Shown: positions 1 to 8,247 of the stretch, piece after piece
How positions within the stretch are numbered: the first letter of the stretch is position 1
How the letters are laid out: every line of letters begins with the position of its first letter
Source: an uncultured Bacteroidales bacterium
GTDB lineage: Bacteria; Bacteroidota; Bacteroidia; Bacteroidales; UBA932
DNA length: 64,000 nucleotides
Direction of reading: 5' to 3'
Assembly (NCBI GenBank): GCA_900319855.1
Contig: ONQC01000001.1
Location: 52,398 to 116,397 of the forward strand
Translations under genes and position numbers: made by a program
Notes under the pieces: model-generated
Seen by the model: only the letters and a program-made list of their open reading frames with translations
The model's database searches: none
Told to the model about the DNA's origin: nothing

Positions 1-2
1 TG

Positions 3-1037
3 GGGCCGGACCAGGTCGGAGAGGTGAAAGACGCCGTCGCGGCGTCCATCGGCAATGGCTATGATGAGGAGTACCGGATGGCCGACTTGTTCCGGAGCCC
101 GGGTTGCGGGGTCGGGGACCTGGCGACCAAGGCGGAACCGACCCGGACCTATCAGCGGCCGCTCAGGGACCTGATTCGGGAATATGCCGCTTCGGGCACG
201 AAAACCGGCGCGTCCGTACCGGACCCGGAACTCCTCAGCCGGTCGGATGTACAGATCTATTGGCCGTATTCAGAGACCGCCTTCCCGGAAGGGGAACTGC
301 CGACGGTGACCTTCGATCCGGGTGACGGGTCTTCCGCCAATATCGGATACCGGAGGGGCGTCGACGGGTCGATAGAAGAGGTGATTGTTGACGAAGACTA
401 TGCCCGCCATCATCCGGTCTGGGTGGTCAACCGCAACCAGGACAGTGGTTTCCAGACGCTGGAACTGTTGCGGAAACTCCATCCCGAATGGGGTTCTGGC
501 GGTGGCGGACTGTCCCTGGTCCCAGCCGGCCCCGCGACGAAAGCGACTGGCGACGGAACGCTCCGGACCCTGGTCTTGAAAAGCTTTACGATGAAACGCC
601 AGTACGACCCGTGGCTGGCGGGTGCTTCGGAATTCTTTGTCAAACTGGGCGCGCTGGATGATTTTTCTGCGTCGACCGAAGCCGAATTGCTGCTGTACCA
701 GCCGCTGATCACCGATTTCATGGTGGTGGTGCGCCGGATGCTGATCGGTCAGCCCCGCCCGCTCAATGCCATGTTGGTTTCCAACTGGACGGAGCAACTC
801 TCGACATGTGCCTTGATGATTACGGAGGACGATGGCGGGACGCGGACGAGCTGGAAGACGGAGGGCGAGGTGAAGATCAAGTCCAAGACCTATGGGTTCA
901 GCCTGTCGATCCCCTTCAATTCCCGCGACGACATTGTCTGGCGGGGCAGCCTGTCACGGAAATACTTCGAGCGCTACAGCAATGTCTCCGGGCATTTCGG
1001 CGATGTCGACCTCACCTTCGAAATCCTCGAGCGGTAA
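3..1037 (+). CDS. Hypothetical protein, probably 5'-truncated by the window edge
   Basis: I do not recognise this protein. The frame is open from base 3; the first possible start inside the window is a GTG at 24 (337 aa from there), but the reading frame continues to the edge, so the true start may lie outside. There is no signal peptide or membrane segment in the visible part. The sequence is rich in aromatic residues and acidic/Gly turns, including a Gly-rich stretch (GSGGGG) near residue 155, and the C-terminal half reads like alternating beta strands. It converges on the U32 peptidase gene, with a palindromic element between the two stop codons. The coding call rests on the long uninterrupted frame and codon use like its neighbours. 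Confidence 0.6.
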   Translation, partial: GPDQVGEVKDAVAASIGNGYDEEYRMADLFRSPGCGVGDLATKAEPTRTYQRPLRDLIREYAASGTKTGASVPDPELLSRSDVQIYWPYSETAFPEGELPTVTFDPGDGSSANIGYRRGVDGSIEEVIVDEDYARHHPVWVVNRNQDSGFQTLELLRKLHPEWGSGGGGLSLVPAGPATKATGDGTLRTLVLKSFTMKRQYDPWLAGASEFFVKLGALDDFSASTEAELLLYQPLITDFMVVVRRMLIGQPRPLNAMLVSNWTEQLSTCALMITEDDGGTRTSWKTEGEVKIKSKTYGFSLSIPFNSRDDIVWRGSLSRKYFERYSNVSGHFGDVDLTFEILER

Positions 1038-1040
1038 TCT

Positions 1041-1175
1041 GTCCGGTAAGGGAACTGCCTCCGGACGGCGTAGCCGCCCGCGGCTCCGTGAGCGGGAGGG
1101 GCCCGCGAGCGAAGCGAAGTGGGAGGGATAGCCCCGAAGGGGCGTACCGGTCCGGAGGCAGTTCCCTTACCGGAC
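1041..1175. repeat. Nested palindromic element between convergent genes
   Basis: Perfect 26-bp inverted arms lie at 1041-1066 and 1150-1175, separated by 83 bases. The interior is GC-rich and holds smaller self-complementary pieces (for example GCCCGCGG...GCGGGAGGGG and AGCCCCGAAGGGGC). The right arm runs over the last codons and stop of the reverse-strand U32 gene. It could act as a bidirectional terminator, but there is no T-run, and the size and nesting look more like a REP/MITE-type repeat. Confidence 0.75.
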
Positions 1176-3032
1176 GGTCATCTCGCAGGCGCGGCAGTCG
1201 AAACCGAGTTCGAGGCGGCGGCCGTTGTTGAGGAGGAAGAGCGGGCCGGTGTCCTTTGCCCCCTGGAAACGGGGGCAGAGGCCGAGTTCGAAGCGGATGC
1301 AGTATTTGCTGCGCATCAGTTCGGCTCCGGCGGGGTGGGCGAGTTCATAGGCGTCGTCAATGACCTCGGCGCCCCGCTCCCGATAGGTCCCGCGGGCCAG
1401 GGAGTTGGCGACATTCGCCTTGTAATCAAGCGCTTTGACGGGAAGCGGACAGTCGAAAGGCTCAGCCGTCTGAAGGGGCCGGCGGCCGCAGGGCTGTCCG
1501 TCCAAGGCCTCGGCCGTTTCCCGCCGCAGGCCGTTGAGGATGGATGCCGGCAGGAAGGGAAGACCGTCCGGGGCATCGAGCGATTCCAGCCGGAAGGCAT
1601 AGTCTCCCGTGGTCTTCTCCAACTGGGCGGTGAAGAGCGCCTGCATCCGGGCCGGGTCGGTGGCCATCTCCGCGTCGACCGGGACGGAGCGCGTAACCTT
1701 CCGACCGTCTTCCGTCTGCGCCTGTATGCCGATCTGCCAGCCGGAATCGCGATGCTCCACTTTCAGATGCAGGCCGGTATCCAGCAGGCGGCGGCAGCGG
1801 CTGCGTTCGAGCAGCCGCTCGAAGGCGACGCTGATGTTGCGGAAAAGGGGCATTCCGGGCTGTAACCGTGGTTCGGTCTTGCAACGGATGGTCAGTCCCT
1901 GGCAGACATCGCCTCGGAAACCGATGATTTCCTCGCGGGTAGCGAAGGCAAAGCCGTCTCCGTTGGTCAGGACCGGTCGTTCGTCAACCGGATCCAGGGT
2001 GATTTCCATGGTATCCCGACCGACGGGGCGGATGCTTCGAACGGTTCCGATCCGTTCGCCCATGCTCTTGGGCATATCCATGGCGGCCCAGCCACGGCTG
2101 CGCCGGCCGTCCAGGAAGAGTTCGGTATAGCCCCGGTTGAAAGTCTTGGCGGGATCGGGCGTGAATCCGCCCGTCACGCGGCCGAACGAGGCCCGGACAT
2201 ATTCCTGCGGATGCGCCGCGATGAACGCATCCAGCGCCAGGGAATACTCGCGGACGACATTGCGGACATAGGAGATGTTCTTGAGCCTTCCTTCTATTTT
2301 AAAAGAGCAGACGCCGGCCTCGGCCAGGTCTGCGATCCGGTCTTTGAGGTTGAAATCCTTGAGGGACAGCAGCGCTTTGTTCCGGACCAGGGTTTTCCCG
2401 GACGCATCGACCAGGTCATACCGCGACCGGCAGGCCTGCATGCAGGCCCCCCGGTTGGCGCTGCGGCCGGCCAGGTGTTCAGACAAGTAGCATTGTCCGC
2501 TGTAGCAGACGCACAGGGCTCCATGGATGAAGCATTCAATCTCCGCCCCGGTCGCCTCGCGAATCGCCCGGATCTGTTGCAGCGGGAGTTCCCGCTCCAG
2601 TACCAGCCGGGAGAAGCCGAGCGAGGCATAGAACCGGGCCTTGTCCACGGAGCGGATGGCGCATTGGGTCGAGGCATGCATCGGCAGGGTCACCTTGGGC
2701 CCCGTCCCGTCCGGTCCGCCTTGGGCCAGGCGCAGGACGGCCAGGTCCTGGACGATGAATCCGTCCGCGCCCGCTTCCTGGACATCCAGCATGAAACGGT
2801 AGGCAGCGTCCAGCTCTTCCTCGTAAATCAGCGTGTTGAGGGTGATGAAGATCCGGGCGCCGAACCGGTGGGCATACGCGCACAGCCGGCGGATGTCCTC
2901 CACGCTGTTGCCGGCCGCCTGGCGGGCGCCGAAGGCGGGACCGGCGATGTAAACGGCATCGGCACCGCAGTCGATGGCTGCGATGCCGATATCTGCATTC
3001 CTTGCCGGAGCAAGCAGCTCAAGCTGTCTCAT
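1167..3032 (-). CDS. U32 family peptidase / RlhA-type RNA hydroxylation protein
   Basis: This 621-aa protein starts MRQLELLAPARN and carries the U32 signature at residues 166-181 (E-C-F-I-H-G-A-L-C-V-C-Y-S-G-Q-C), followed by further cysteines near 197 and 201. These are of the kind known to hold an iron-sulfur cluster in the RlhA/TrhP branch. Members were named collagenase-like peptidases, but E. coli RlhA and TrhP act in 5-hydroxycytidine formation in 23S rRNA and 5-hydroxyuridine formation in tRNA. The length and the long C-terminal domain fit the RlhA-like Bacteroidetes proteins of about 620 aa. No signal peptide is present, so it is cytoplasmic. Whether this copy modifies rRNA or tRNA cannot be told from sequence alone. 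Confidence 0.88.
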   Translation of the reverse strand: MRQLELLAPARNADIGIAAIDCGADAVYIAGPAFGARQAAGNSVEDIRRLCAYAHRFGARIFITLNTLIYEEELDAAYRFMLDVQEAGADGFIVQDLAVLRLAQGGPDGTGPKVTLPMHASTQCAIRSVDKARFYASLGFSRLVLERELPLQQIRAIREATGAEIECFIHGALCVCYSGQCYLSEHLAGRSANRGACMQACRSRYDLVDASGKTLVRNKALLSLKDFNLKDRIADLAEAGVCSFKIEGRLKNISYVRNVVREYSLALDAFIAAHPQEYVRASFGRVTGGFTPDPAKTFNRGYTELFLDGRRSRGWAAMDMPKSMGERIGTVRSIRPVGRDTMEITLDPVDERPVLTNGDGFAFATREEIIGFRGDVCQGLTIRCKTEPRLQPGMPLFRNISVAFERLLERSRCRRLLDTGLHLKVEHRDSGWQIGIQAQTEDGRKVTRSVPVDAEMATDPARMQALFTAQLEKTTGDYAFRLESLDAPDGLPFLPASILNGLRRETAEALDGQPCGRRPLQTAEPFDCPLPVKALDYKANVANSLARGTYRERGAEVIDDAYELAHPAGAELMRSKYCIRFELGLCPRFQGAKDTGPLFLLNNGRRLELGFDCRACEMTVR

Positions 3033-3046
3033 GCCGGCAGGCGGTC

Positions 3047-3982
3047 TTACTTATTGAGGGCGTCGACCATCTTCTGGGCGTCGGCATAACCGGCGGCAAC
3101 GGCCTTCTTGTAGAATTCGAGGGCTTTGGCCTTGTTGTTCTGGCCCTGGTAGAGCGCACCCACGGTGTAGGCGATGGCGCCGACGTTCTTGTTCTTCGGG
3201 TCAGCCTCGATGAACTTCTCGAAGTACTTGATGGCATCACCGATCTTGTTCAGCTTCTGGGAAGCGGAAGCGGCGAGCTGGTAAGCGGCGGCGTTGGAGA
3301 TCAGGCCTTCTTCGTCAGCCTTGGCGATCATCGAGACGACGTCGGCGTTCTTGCCGGCCTTCAGGGCAGCCTGGGCCTCCTTGAGGACGATGTTGCCGAG
3401 CTGCTTCTTGGCGTTGGCCTCCTGGCCGTTGGCCATGGCGGTCTGGAAAGCGGCCTTGGCTTCCTCTACCTTGCCGAGGGCGTTCAGCGCCTGGCCGAGA
3501 TACATGGCACCGGTGCCGTTGGTCGGATCGAGCTCAAGGGATTTCTGGAGATATTCGACGGCCTTGTCCATCGCTTTCTCGCGGATGGCGTTGGAACCGG
3601 CGGCCTGGTAAACCTGCGGGAGAAGTTCGGCTGCGTCGGCGATCACTTCGTCGTTTTCATACTCCTTGGCGACGGTCTCAGCCTCGGCGATCTTCTCAAT
3701 GGCTGCGTCATATTCCTTGTCCTTGACGAGGTCCTTGCCGATGGAAAGGGTCAGGGCCGGGATGGTATTCTTGCAATTTGCGACAAGCTCCGCACCTTCG
3801 TCACCGCAGGCTTCGCCCATGGTGAGGGCCTTTTTGAAAAGGTCGAGGGCAGCGACTTTGTCACCGGCCTGGAACTGTTCGGCTCCATTATTGTAGGTTT
3901 CAGTGGCGGATGCCAGGTCCTGAGCGGACATCATGCCGGCCGAAAGGACGGCAGCAGCAAAGGCGAGAATAAATTTTTTCAT
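3047..3982 (-). CDS. Exported tetratricopeptide repeat protein
   Basis: The start chosen is the ATG at 3980-3982 (MKKFILAFAAAVLSAG...), because it begins a typical signal peptide ending near SAQ-D; a longer open frame reaches 4066 but would run through the promoter. The mature protein of about 290 aa is almost entirely helical TPR-like repeats (for example the segments around VEYLQKSLELDPTNGTGAMY and IKYFEKFIEADPKNKN). This fits a periplasmic scaffold protein. It contains no enzymatic motif. It is transcribed divergently from the M16-like gene, and a TACATTTG -7 box on this strand lies at 4029-4036. The exact partner is unknown. Confidence 0.85.
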   Translation of the reverse strand: MKKFILAFAAAVLSAGMMSAQDLASATETYNNGAEQFQAGDKVAALDLFKKALTMGEACGDEGAELVANCKNTIPALTLSIGKDLVKDKEYDAAIEKIAEAETVAKEYENDEVIADAAELLPQVYQAAGSNAIREKAMDKAVEYLQKSLELDPTNGTGAMYLGQALNALGKVEEAKAAFQTAMANGQEANAKKQLGNIVLKEAQAALKAGKNADVVSMIAKADEEGLISNAAAYQLAASASQKLNKIGDAIKYFEKFIEADPKNKNVGAIAYTVGALYQGQNNKAKALEFYKKAVAAGYADAQKMVDALNK

Positions 3983-4028
3983 AATTATAACTGTGTTTTT
4001 GTTTAACTTTCTTTTTGCACGCAAGAGA

Positions 4029-4036
4029 CAAATGTA
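4029..4036 (-). promoter_or_regulatory. Bacteroidetes -7 promoter element for the TPR gene
   Basis: Read on the minus strand this is TACATTTG (consensus TAnnTTTG), 46 bases upstream of the chosen start at 3982. It lies back to back with the promoter of the divergent M16-like gene. Confidence 0.5.
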
Positions 4037-4050
4037 GCAAAAAAAGTTTG

Positions 4051-4058
4051 TAAATTTG
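4051..4058 (+). promoter_or_regulatory. Bacteroidetes -7 promoter element for the M16-like gene
   Basis: TAAATTTG matches TAnnTTTG and lies 17 bases before the ATG at 4076. No clear TTTG is seen at the ideal 19-nt distance. Confidence 0.5.
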
Positions 4059-4075
4059 TCAAACAACCCGGAAAC

Positions 4076-6847
4076 ATGACATTCAAGATACCACGGCTGA
4101 TTCTCTGCGCATTGCTGACACTATTTCCAAGAATTGTGCCAGCCGTGGATCTACCGAAACTCCCGATGGCGCCGCAGGTGCGGACCGGGCATCTTGATAA
4201 CGGCATAACTTATTATCTTGTAAAGAATTCCGCAGAAAAAGGAAAGGCTGAGGTGGCGCTGGTCCAGCGGGCGGGATCCGGCGGGGAAGACGCCCGGACA
4301 GCCGGCGATGCGCGGGTGCAGGCCCGCGGAGCCTTGTCCGACCTGCCCCATTTCATGACCCAGACGCCGCAGCGATATCTCTCCCGCAGCGCGATCTGGC
4401 CGGCCGAAGGCGGCTATGTGACCGTCGGCCCCGATGCGACGATCTACCGCTTTTCCGACCTGACCCTTCCCTATAGTCCGGACATCGTCGACTCCACCCT
4501 GCTGATGGTCTTCGATGTGGTGGGACGCAGCGACGCGCCGGTCTATGCTCCCCAGAACCAGGCCGTCATCGTCGCCGGAGACATCGATCCCGATGCGCTC
4601 CTCAATAAGATGAACATGCTGTCGATGCTGGTGACCCGTCGCTCGGGGCTGCGCCTCGACGTCCCGTATGTCTGGGCGGACAGCGACACGCTCCGGGTGC
4701 TTCCGCTGCCGGCTGCATCCGGCAAGGCGGCCGACCTCGTTGTCCGTTATGCCTCGGCCCGGACGCCCCAGGAGAACATGGCCACCGTCCAGCCCCTGGT
4801 GTCCTGGCGGTATGCCCGGGAGTTCGGCATCCTGCTGCGCAAACGGCTCGGCCGAGCCTTCCGGCAGGCCGGCATTCCGGTCTCCGGCCTGGATGTGACG
4901 TACCGGAGCAGCGCGGACGGCCCGGGAGACGAGCAGGTGGAGATCCGCCTGACGACGGATCCGCGCCGCTACATTTCAGCGGCCAGCACGCTGGCCGGAA
5001 CGCTGGCTTCGCTGGACCGGACAGGCACCATGGAGGCGGAATACCGGGATGTGCAGAATGAGCTGGAAATGGAACTCCGCCGCGAGTGGGGGCCCGACAT
5101 CCTTCCCAATCATGAATACGTCAGCCGGTGCATTTCCGCCTATTTATATGGTGCTTCCCTGGCTTCTCCCAAGTCCAACCTGGACTTCTTCCTGACCCGT
5201 AGCCTGGAGCCCAAGGCCGCGACGGATTTGTTCAACGGGTATGTGGGCGCCCTGCTGGACCCCGCGAAGAACCTGACGGTCTGCGCCGACCTGGACCTTT
5301 TGCCCGAAGCCCGTGTCCGGGACCTGTTCAACAGTGCCTGGTCGCGTCAGTCGGAAGCGGAAACGGCCTATGTCGTCAGCCACGGTGATACCCTGACGCT
5401 GCAGGCGCCGAAAAGCCGCGTCCGGCTCAAAACCGATGAAACGGAGCCTTTGTCCGGCGGAAAGTCATGGACATTCGCCAACGGGATCCGCGTCATCTAT
5501 AAACAAGTGCCCACGGGCGGCGTGTTCCACTATACCTGGCTGCTCAAAGGCGGCCACGGATCGGCCGGACTGAAACCGGGCGAAGGACCCTATCTGGGCG
5601 ACATGCTGGCCCTGGACAATATCGCGGATATGAAATATTCCGCCTTCCAGGACATGCTGCGCGCCAATGGCATTACCTTGGAACCGGAGGTCACCCTGAC
5701 GGATTTCCGCCTCTGTGGCGCCGCTCCCACTTCCCGTCTGACCCTGCTGTTGAAATCCCTGCTGGCCCTTTCCGGGCACCGGGAACCCGATCCGGAGGCA
5801 TACCGCCTGTTCCGGGAACAGGAGGCCCTGCGGTGGGAGCGGGGGAAAAACGGGACGCAGGCCCGTCTGGCGATCCTGGACAGTCTGGCCCATCCTGACG
5901 GCCTGGCGACATCTCCCTACCGGCGTCAGATTGTCTTTTCCGACGACTTCCCGCAGCGGGCGGAGCGGTTTTTCTCCGGGGCGTTCTCCCATATGGGCGA
6001 CGGGGTGCTGATCCTGGCGGGCAGTTTCGACGAGAATGCCTTGAAGCGGATCCTTTCCCAGCATCTGGGCGGTTTCCGGACGGAGCGGGCTCCCGCCGGC
6101 CGGTTCCGCGCTGCCGGCCGCCCGTCATCCGGACGGGCCACGCGGGTGGACCGGGGCGGTGCCCGGCCGCAGCTGGACCTGGAGATGACGGCTTACCTTG
6201 ACTATACCGTAGAGCATTTTGCCGCAGCGAACATTGCAGCTAAGGTCTTGTCGGACGCCGTGTCGGCGGCACTTTCCCGCAGGGGCTGGTACAGCCGGGC
6301 TTCCTGGCGGTTCGATGTGTATCCTACGGACCGTTTCAGTCTGGACATCCTGTCCTCGATGGCCGACTCGGAGGGCCTTCCGGCTTCGCTGATGCCGGCC
6401 GATTCAGTCGAGGCCGTCTTGCAGGATGTGCATGCAGCCCTCGCCAAGGCTGCGTCAGAGGGTATTTCCGCGGCCCGGCTGAAGGCCGGCAAGAATGAAT
6501 TGATTAATCAATACAATACGGGGGCTTCCGACCCGGAGACCGTGATTTCCCTGCTGGTCCTGCGTCATTCCTATGGCAAGGACCTGATGACCCGTTATGC
6601 CGAAAAGGTCGGGGCCGTCAGCCGCGACCAGGTGGGCCGGATCATGAAGGAACTTGTCGGCGGCCTCTTCGCCGAACACCTGGTCCGGGCGGCGCAGGTG
6701 GGAGAACCCCTGCATGCAGCGGATCCTGAAGAACCAGCCTGGCCGGCGGTCGAACCGCCCCGGGCTCCGTCGGATTCGACGGGCATGCTGGACCTGTACC
6801 GGGAACTGTTCGGCCCGCAAACCTTTCCTTTGACGCCAATCCTATGA
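4076..6847 (+). CDS. M16 (pitrilysin/insulinase) family protein, zinc motif absent
   Basis: This 923-aa exported protein has a hydrophobic N-terminal signal (LILCALLTLFPRIVPA). The start of the M16 fold is clear: HLDNGITYYLVKN, then a KGKAEVALVQRAGS strand, as in PqqL-like Bacteroidetes peptidases, and a second half beginning WTFANGIRVIYKQVP. Active M16 enzymes carry HxxEH about 20 residues after the first strand. Here the corresponding region reads GALSDLPHFMTQTP, and neither half contains HxxEH. The protein is therefore probably not a zinc protease and may be the regulatory partner of another M16 protein or a binding protein. It overlaps the next gene by 4 nt (ATGA), indicating translational coupling. 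Confidence 0.75.
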   Translation: MTFKIPRLILCALLTLFPRIVPAVDLPKLPMAPQVRTGHLDNGITYYLVKNSAEKGKAEVALVQRAGSGGEDARTAGDARVQARGALSDLPHFMTQTPQRYLSRSAIWPAEGGYVTVGPDATIYRFSDLTLPYSPDIVDSTLLMVFDVVGRSDAPVYAPQNQAVIVAGDIDPDALLNKMNMLSMLVTRRSGLRLDVPYVWADSDTLRVLPLPAASGKAADLVVRYASARTPQENMATVQPLVSWRYAREFGILLRKRLGRAFRQAGIPVSGLDVTYRSSADGPGDEQVEIRLTTDPRRYISAASTLAGTLASLDRTGTMEAEYRDVQNELEMELRREWGPDILPNHEYVSRCISAYLYGASLASPKSNLDFFLTRSLEPKAATDLFNGYVGALLDPAKNLTVCADLDLLPEARVRDLFNSAWSRQSEAETAYVVSHGDTLTLQAPKSRVRLKTDETEPLSGGKSWTFANGIRVIYKQVPTGGVFHYTWLLKGGHGSAGLKPGEGPYLGDMLALDNIADMKYSAFQDMLRANGITLEPEVTLTDFRLCGAAPTSRLTLLLKSLLALSGHREPDPEAYRLFREQEALRWERGKNGTQARLAILDSLAHPDGLATSPYRRQIVFSDDFPQRAERFFSGAFSHMGDGVLILAGSFDENALKRILSQHLGGFRTERAPAGRFRAAGRPSSGRATRVDRGGARPQLDLEMTAYLDYTVEHFAAANIAAKVLSDAVSAALSRRGWYSRASWRFDVYPTDRFSLDILSSMADSEGLPASLMPADSVEAVLQDVHAALAKAASEGISAARLKAGKNELINQYNTGASDPETVISLLVLRHSYGKDLMTRYAEKVGAVSRDQVGRIMKELVGGLFAEHLVRAAQVGEPLHAADPEEPAWPAVEPPRAPSDSTGMLDLYRELFGPQTFPLTPIL

Positions 6848-7503
6848 GTGCGAAAGACTTTGGAACCATCATCCAGATCGGAGACGTCCTGGTTTCCGAA
6901 GAGGTCGTTACGGAATTTTTCTGCTGTGACTACGAGAAATGCCGGGGCTGCTGCTGCGTGATCGGCGACGGCGGGGCTCCGATGCGGGAAGAAGAGGCGG
7001 AAGAGTTGGAGCGGCATTATCCGGTCTATGCACCCCTGATGACGCCCGAGGGCAGGGAAGCGGCCGAGGCGGCAGGTTTCTTCGAGATCGACCGGGAGGG
7101 GGACGTCGTGACCCCGACGGTAAAGGTACCGCACCGGGTGGAGGGACTGACCTCGATCCCTGGCTGCGACGGCACGGTCGGCACGGCGGGTCTGGAAGAC
7201 TGCGCGTACTGCCTGTATGAGAGCGGGAACGTGATGTGCGCGGTGGAGCGGTGTTTCTTCCAGGGGAAGATTCCGTTCCGCAAGCCGGTTTCCTGCTGGC
7301 TGTACCCGATCCGGATCACGAAGATGCCGGGCGGCGGCGAGGCGCTCAACTACCACCGCTGGTCCATCTGCGCGGATGCGGTCGCCAAAGGCAAGAAAGA
7401 AGGGATCCGCGTCTATCAGTTCTTGCGCGAACCCCTTGAATTCCTGTACGGTAAAGAATTTTGGGAAATGCTCGACGCCGCTGCGCGGCACATCCTGGGC
7501 TAA
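6844..7503 (+). CDS. DUF3109 family cysteine-rich protein
   Basis: This 219-aa cytoplasmic protein is recognised as DUF3109, related to the YkgJ-type CxxCxxxCC metal-chelating group. It has an N-terminal cysteine cluster (FFCCDYEKCRGCCCVIGD, around residues 27-41), later cysteines in CAYCLYESG and the C-x8-C arrangement of MCAVERCFF, and the CWLYPIRI segment. The family is widespread in Bacteroidetes and is presumed to bind iron or zinc; its biochemical role is not established. Its ATG overlaps the TGA of the M16-like gene, so the two are co-translated, and its stop overlaps the stop of the convergent DUF2007 gene. Confidence 0.85.
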   Translation: MSAKDFGTIIQIGDVLVSEEVVTEFFCCDYEKCRGCCCVIGDGGAPMREEEAEELERHYPVYAPLMTPEGREAAEAAGFFEIDREGDVVTPTVKVPHRVEGLTSIPGCDGTVGTAGLEDCAYCLYESGNVMCAVERCFFQGKIPFRKPVSCWLYPIRITKMPGGGEALNYHRWSICADAVAKGKKEGIRVYQFLREPLEFLYGKEFWEMLDAAARHILG

Positions 7504-7721
7504 TTCTCTTTTTCGCTTTCTGCAAGCAGGGCGAGGGCTTTGTCGTAGTCCTCGGCGTTGACCTTGACTTCGACGCTGTTGATGGCGGCGTTGATCGAGG
7601 GGTAGGAGGAGGTCTGGCCGAAGACCTGGGCCGGGATGTCATTGTCCCGGAGCATGCCGGCGGTAATCTCGGCGATCAGCGGATCGGAGAACCGGGCGAC
7701 GGTTTTGAATTCTTCTTTCAT
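7500..7721 (-). CDS. DUF2007 family small protein
   Basis: This 73-aa protein (MKEEFKTVARFSDPLIAEIT...) has the DUF2007 pattern: a strand with VARFSDPLIAEITAGMLRDNDIPAQVFG, then a central IN-S-V-E-V-K-V strand and a C-terminal helix DYDKALALLAES. The family has a ferredoxin-like fold and is often called a putative signal-transducing protein without proof. It lies 6 bases downstream of the gene for a two-span membrane protein on the same strand and probably shares its transcript. Confidence 0.8.
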   Translation of the reverse strand: MKEEFKTVARFSDPLIAEITAGMLRDNDIPAQVFGQTSSYPSINAAINSVEVKVNAEDYDKALALLAESEKEN

Positions 7722-7727
7722 AATAGC

Positions 7728-8201
7728 CTAGTATAGATCCATGTTCCTTATCTTGTTCTCGAGGCCGTGGACGAGGCGGACGACATCCCGGCGAAGCCCT
7801 TCGACATCGAAACCGCTGATGCGGCGGGTCAGGGTGATGCGGTCCTCAAACATCCGGAAGAGACGGTTGACGACGCTGCTGCTGCGGAAGGTCATGTCCT
7901 CGCCTTGCTCCGATTCCAGTTTGTAGCCCCGGCTTTCCATGAACTCGATGACGGCGGTCCGGATTTCCTTGTATTCCCCGGGGACGATGGCTTCTTTCTT
8001 CTGGAAGCCGAACATCGGGTAGAAGGCCGAGAGGATGCCGAACATGATGGCGATCTTCACGAGGGAATTGTATCCGTCCCGGAAGAGGGTTTCGACATTG
8101 TTGGCATCGGTGGCATGGGCCAGGATCAGGATGCCGATCATGAGGGCCAGCAGGGCGCAGAAATAGAAGAAATATTTGACGGCGCGGATGACGTAACGCA
8201 T
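7728..8201 (-). CDS. Hypothetical inner-membrane protein with two membrane spans
   Basis: The chosen start is the ATG at 8199-8201 (MRYVIRAVKYFF...), giving 157 aa. The longer frame upstream runs into the deformylase gene in another frame and is not coding. Two hydrophobic segments are visible, about residues 9-27 (FFYFCALLALMIGILILA) and 45-62 (IAIMFGILSAFYPMFGF). A soluble basic/acidic C-terminal domain follows, with EYKEIRTAVIEFMESRGYKLE and several Arg-rich strands. I do not recognise a named family. It is followed after 6 bases by the DUF2007 gene. Confidence 0.75.
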   Translation of the reverse strand: MRYVIRAVKYFFYFCALLALMIGILILAHATDANNVETLFRDGYNSLVKIAIMFGILSAFYPMFGFQKKEAIVPGEYKEIRTAVIEFMESRGYKLESEQGEDMTFRSSSVVNRLFRMFEDRITLTRRISGFDVEGLRRDVVRLVHGLENKIRNMDLY

Positions 8202-8221
8202 AGCGGTAAGTGTTGTTTCAG

Positions 8222-8229
8222 CAAATATA
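8222..8229 (-). promoter_or_regulatory. -7 promoter element for the two-span membrane protein gene
   Basis: TATATTTG on the minus strand, about 20 bases upstream of the ATG at 8201, in the short gap after the deformylase gene. Confidence 0.55.
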
Positions 8230-8247
8230 CGAAAACTCCCGGAAATC

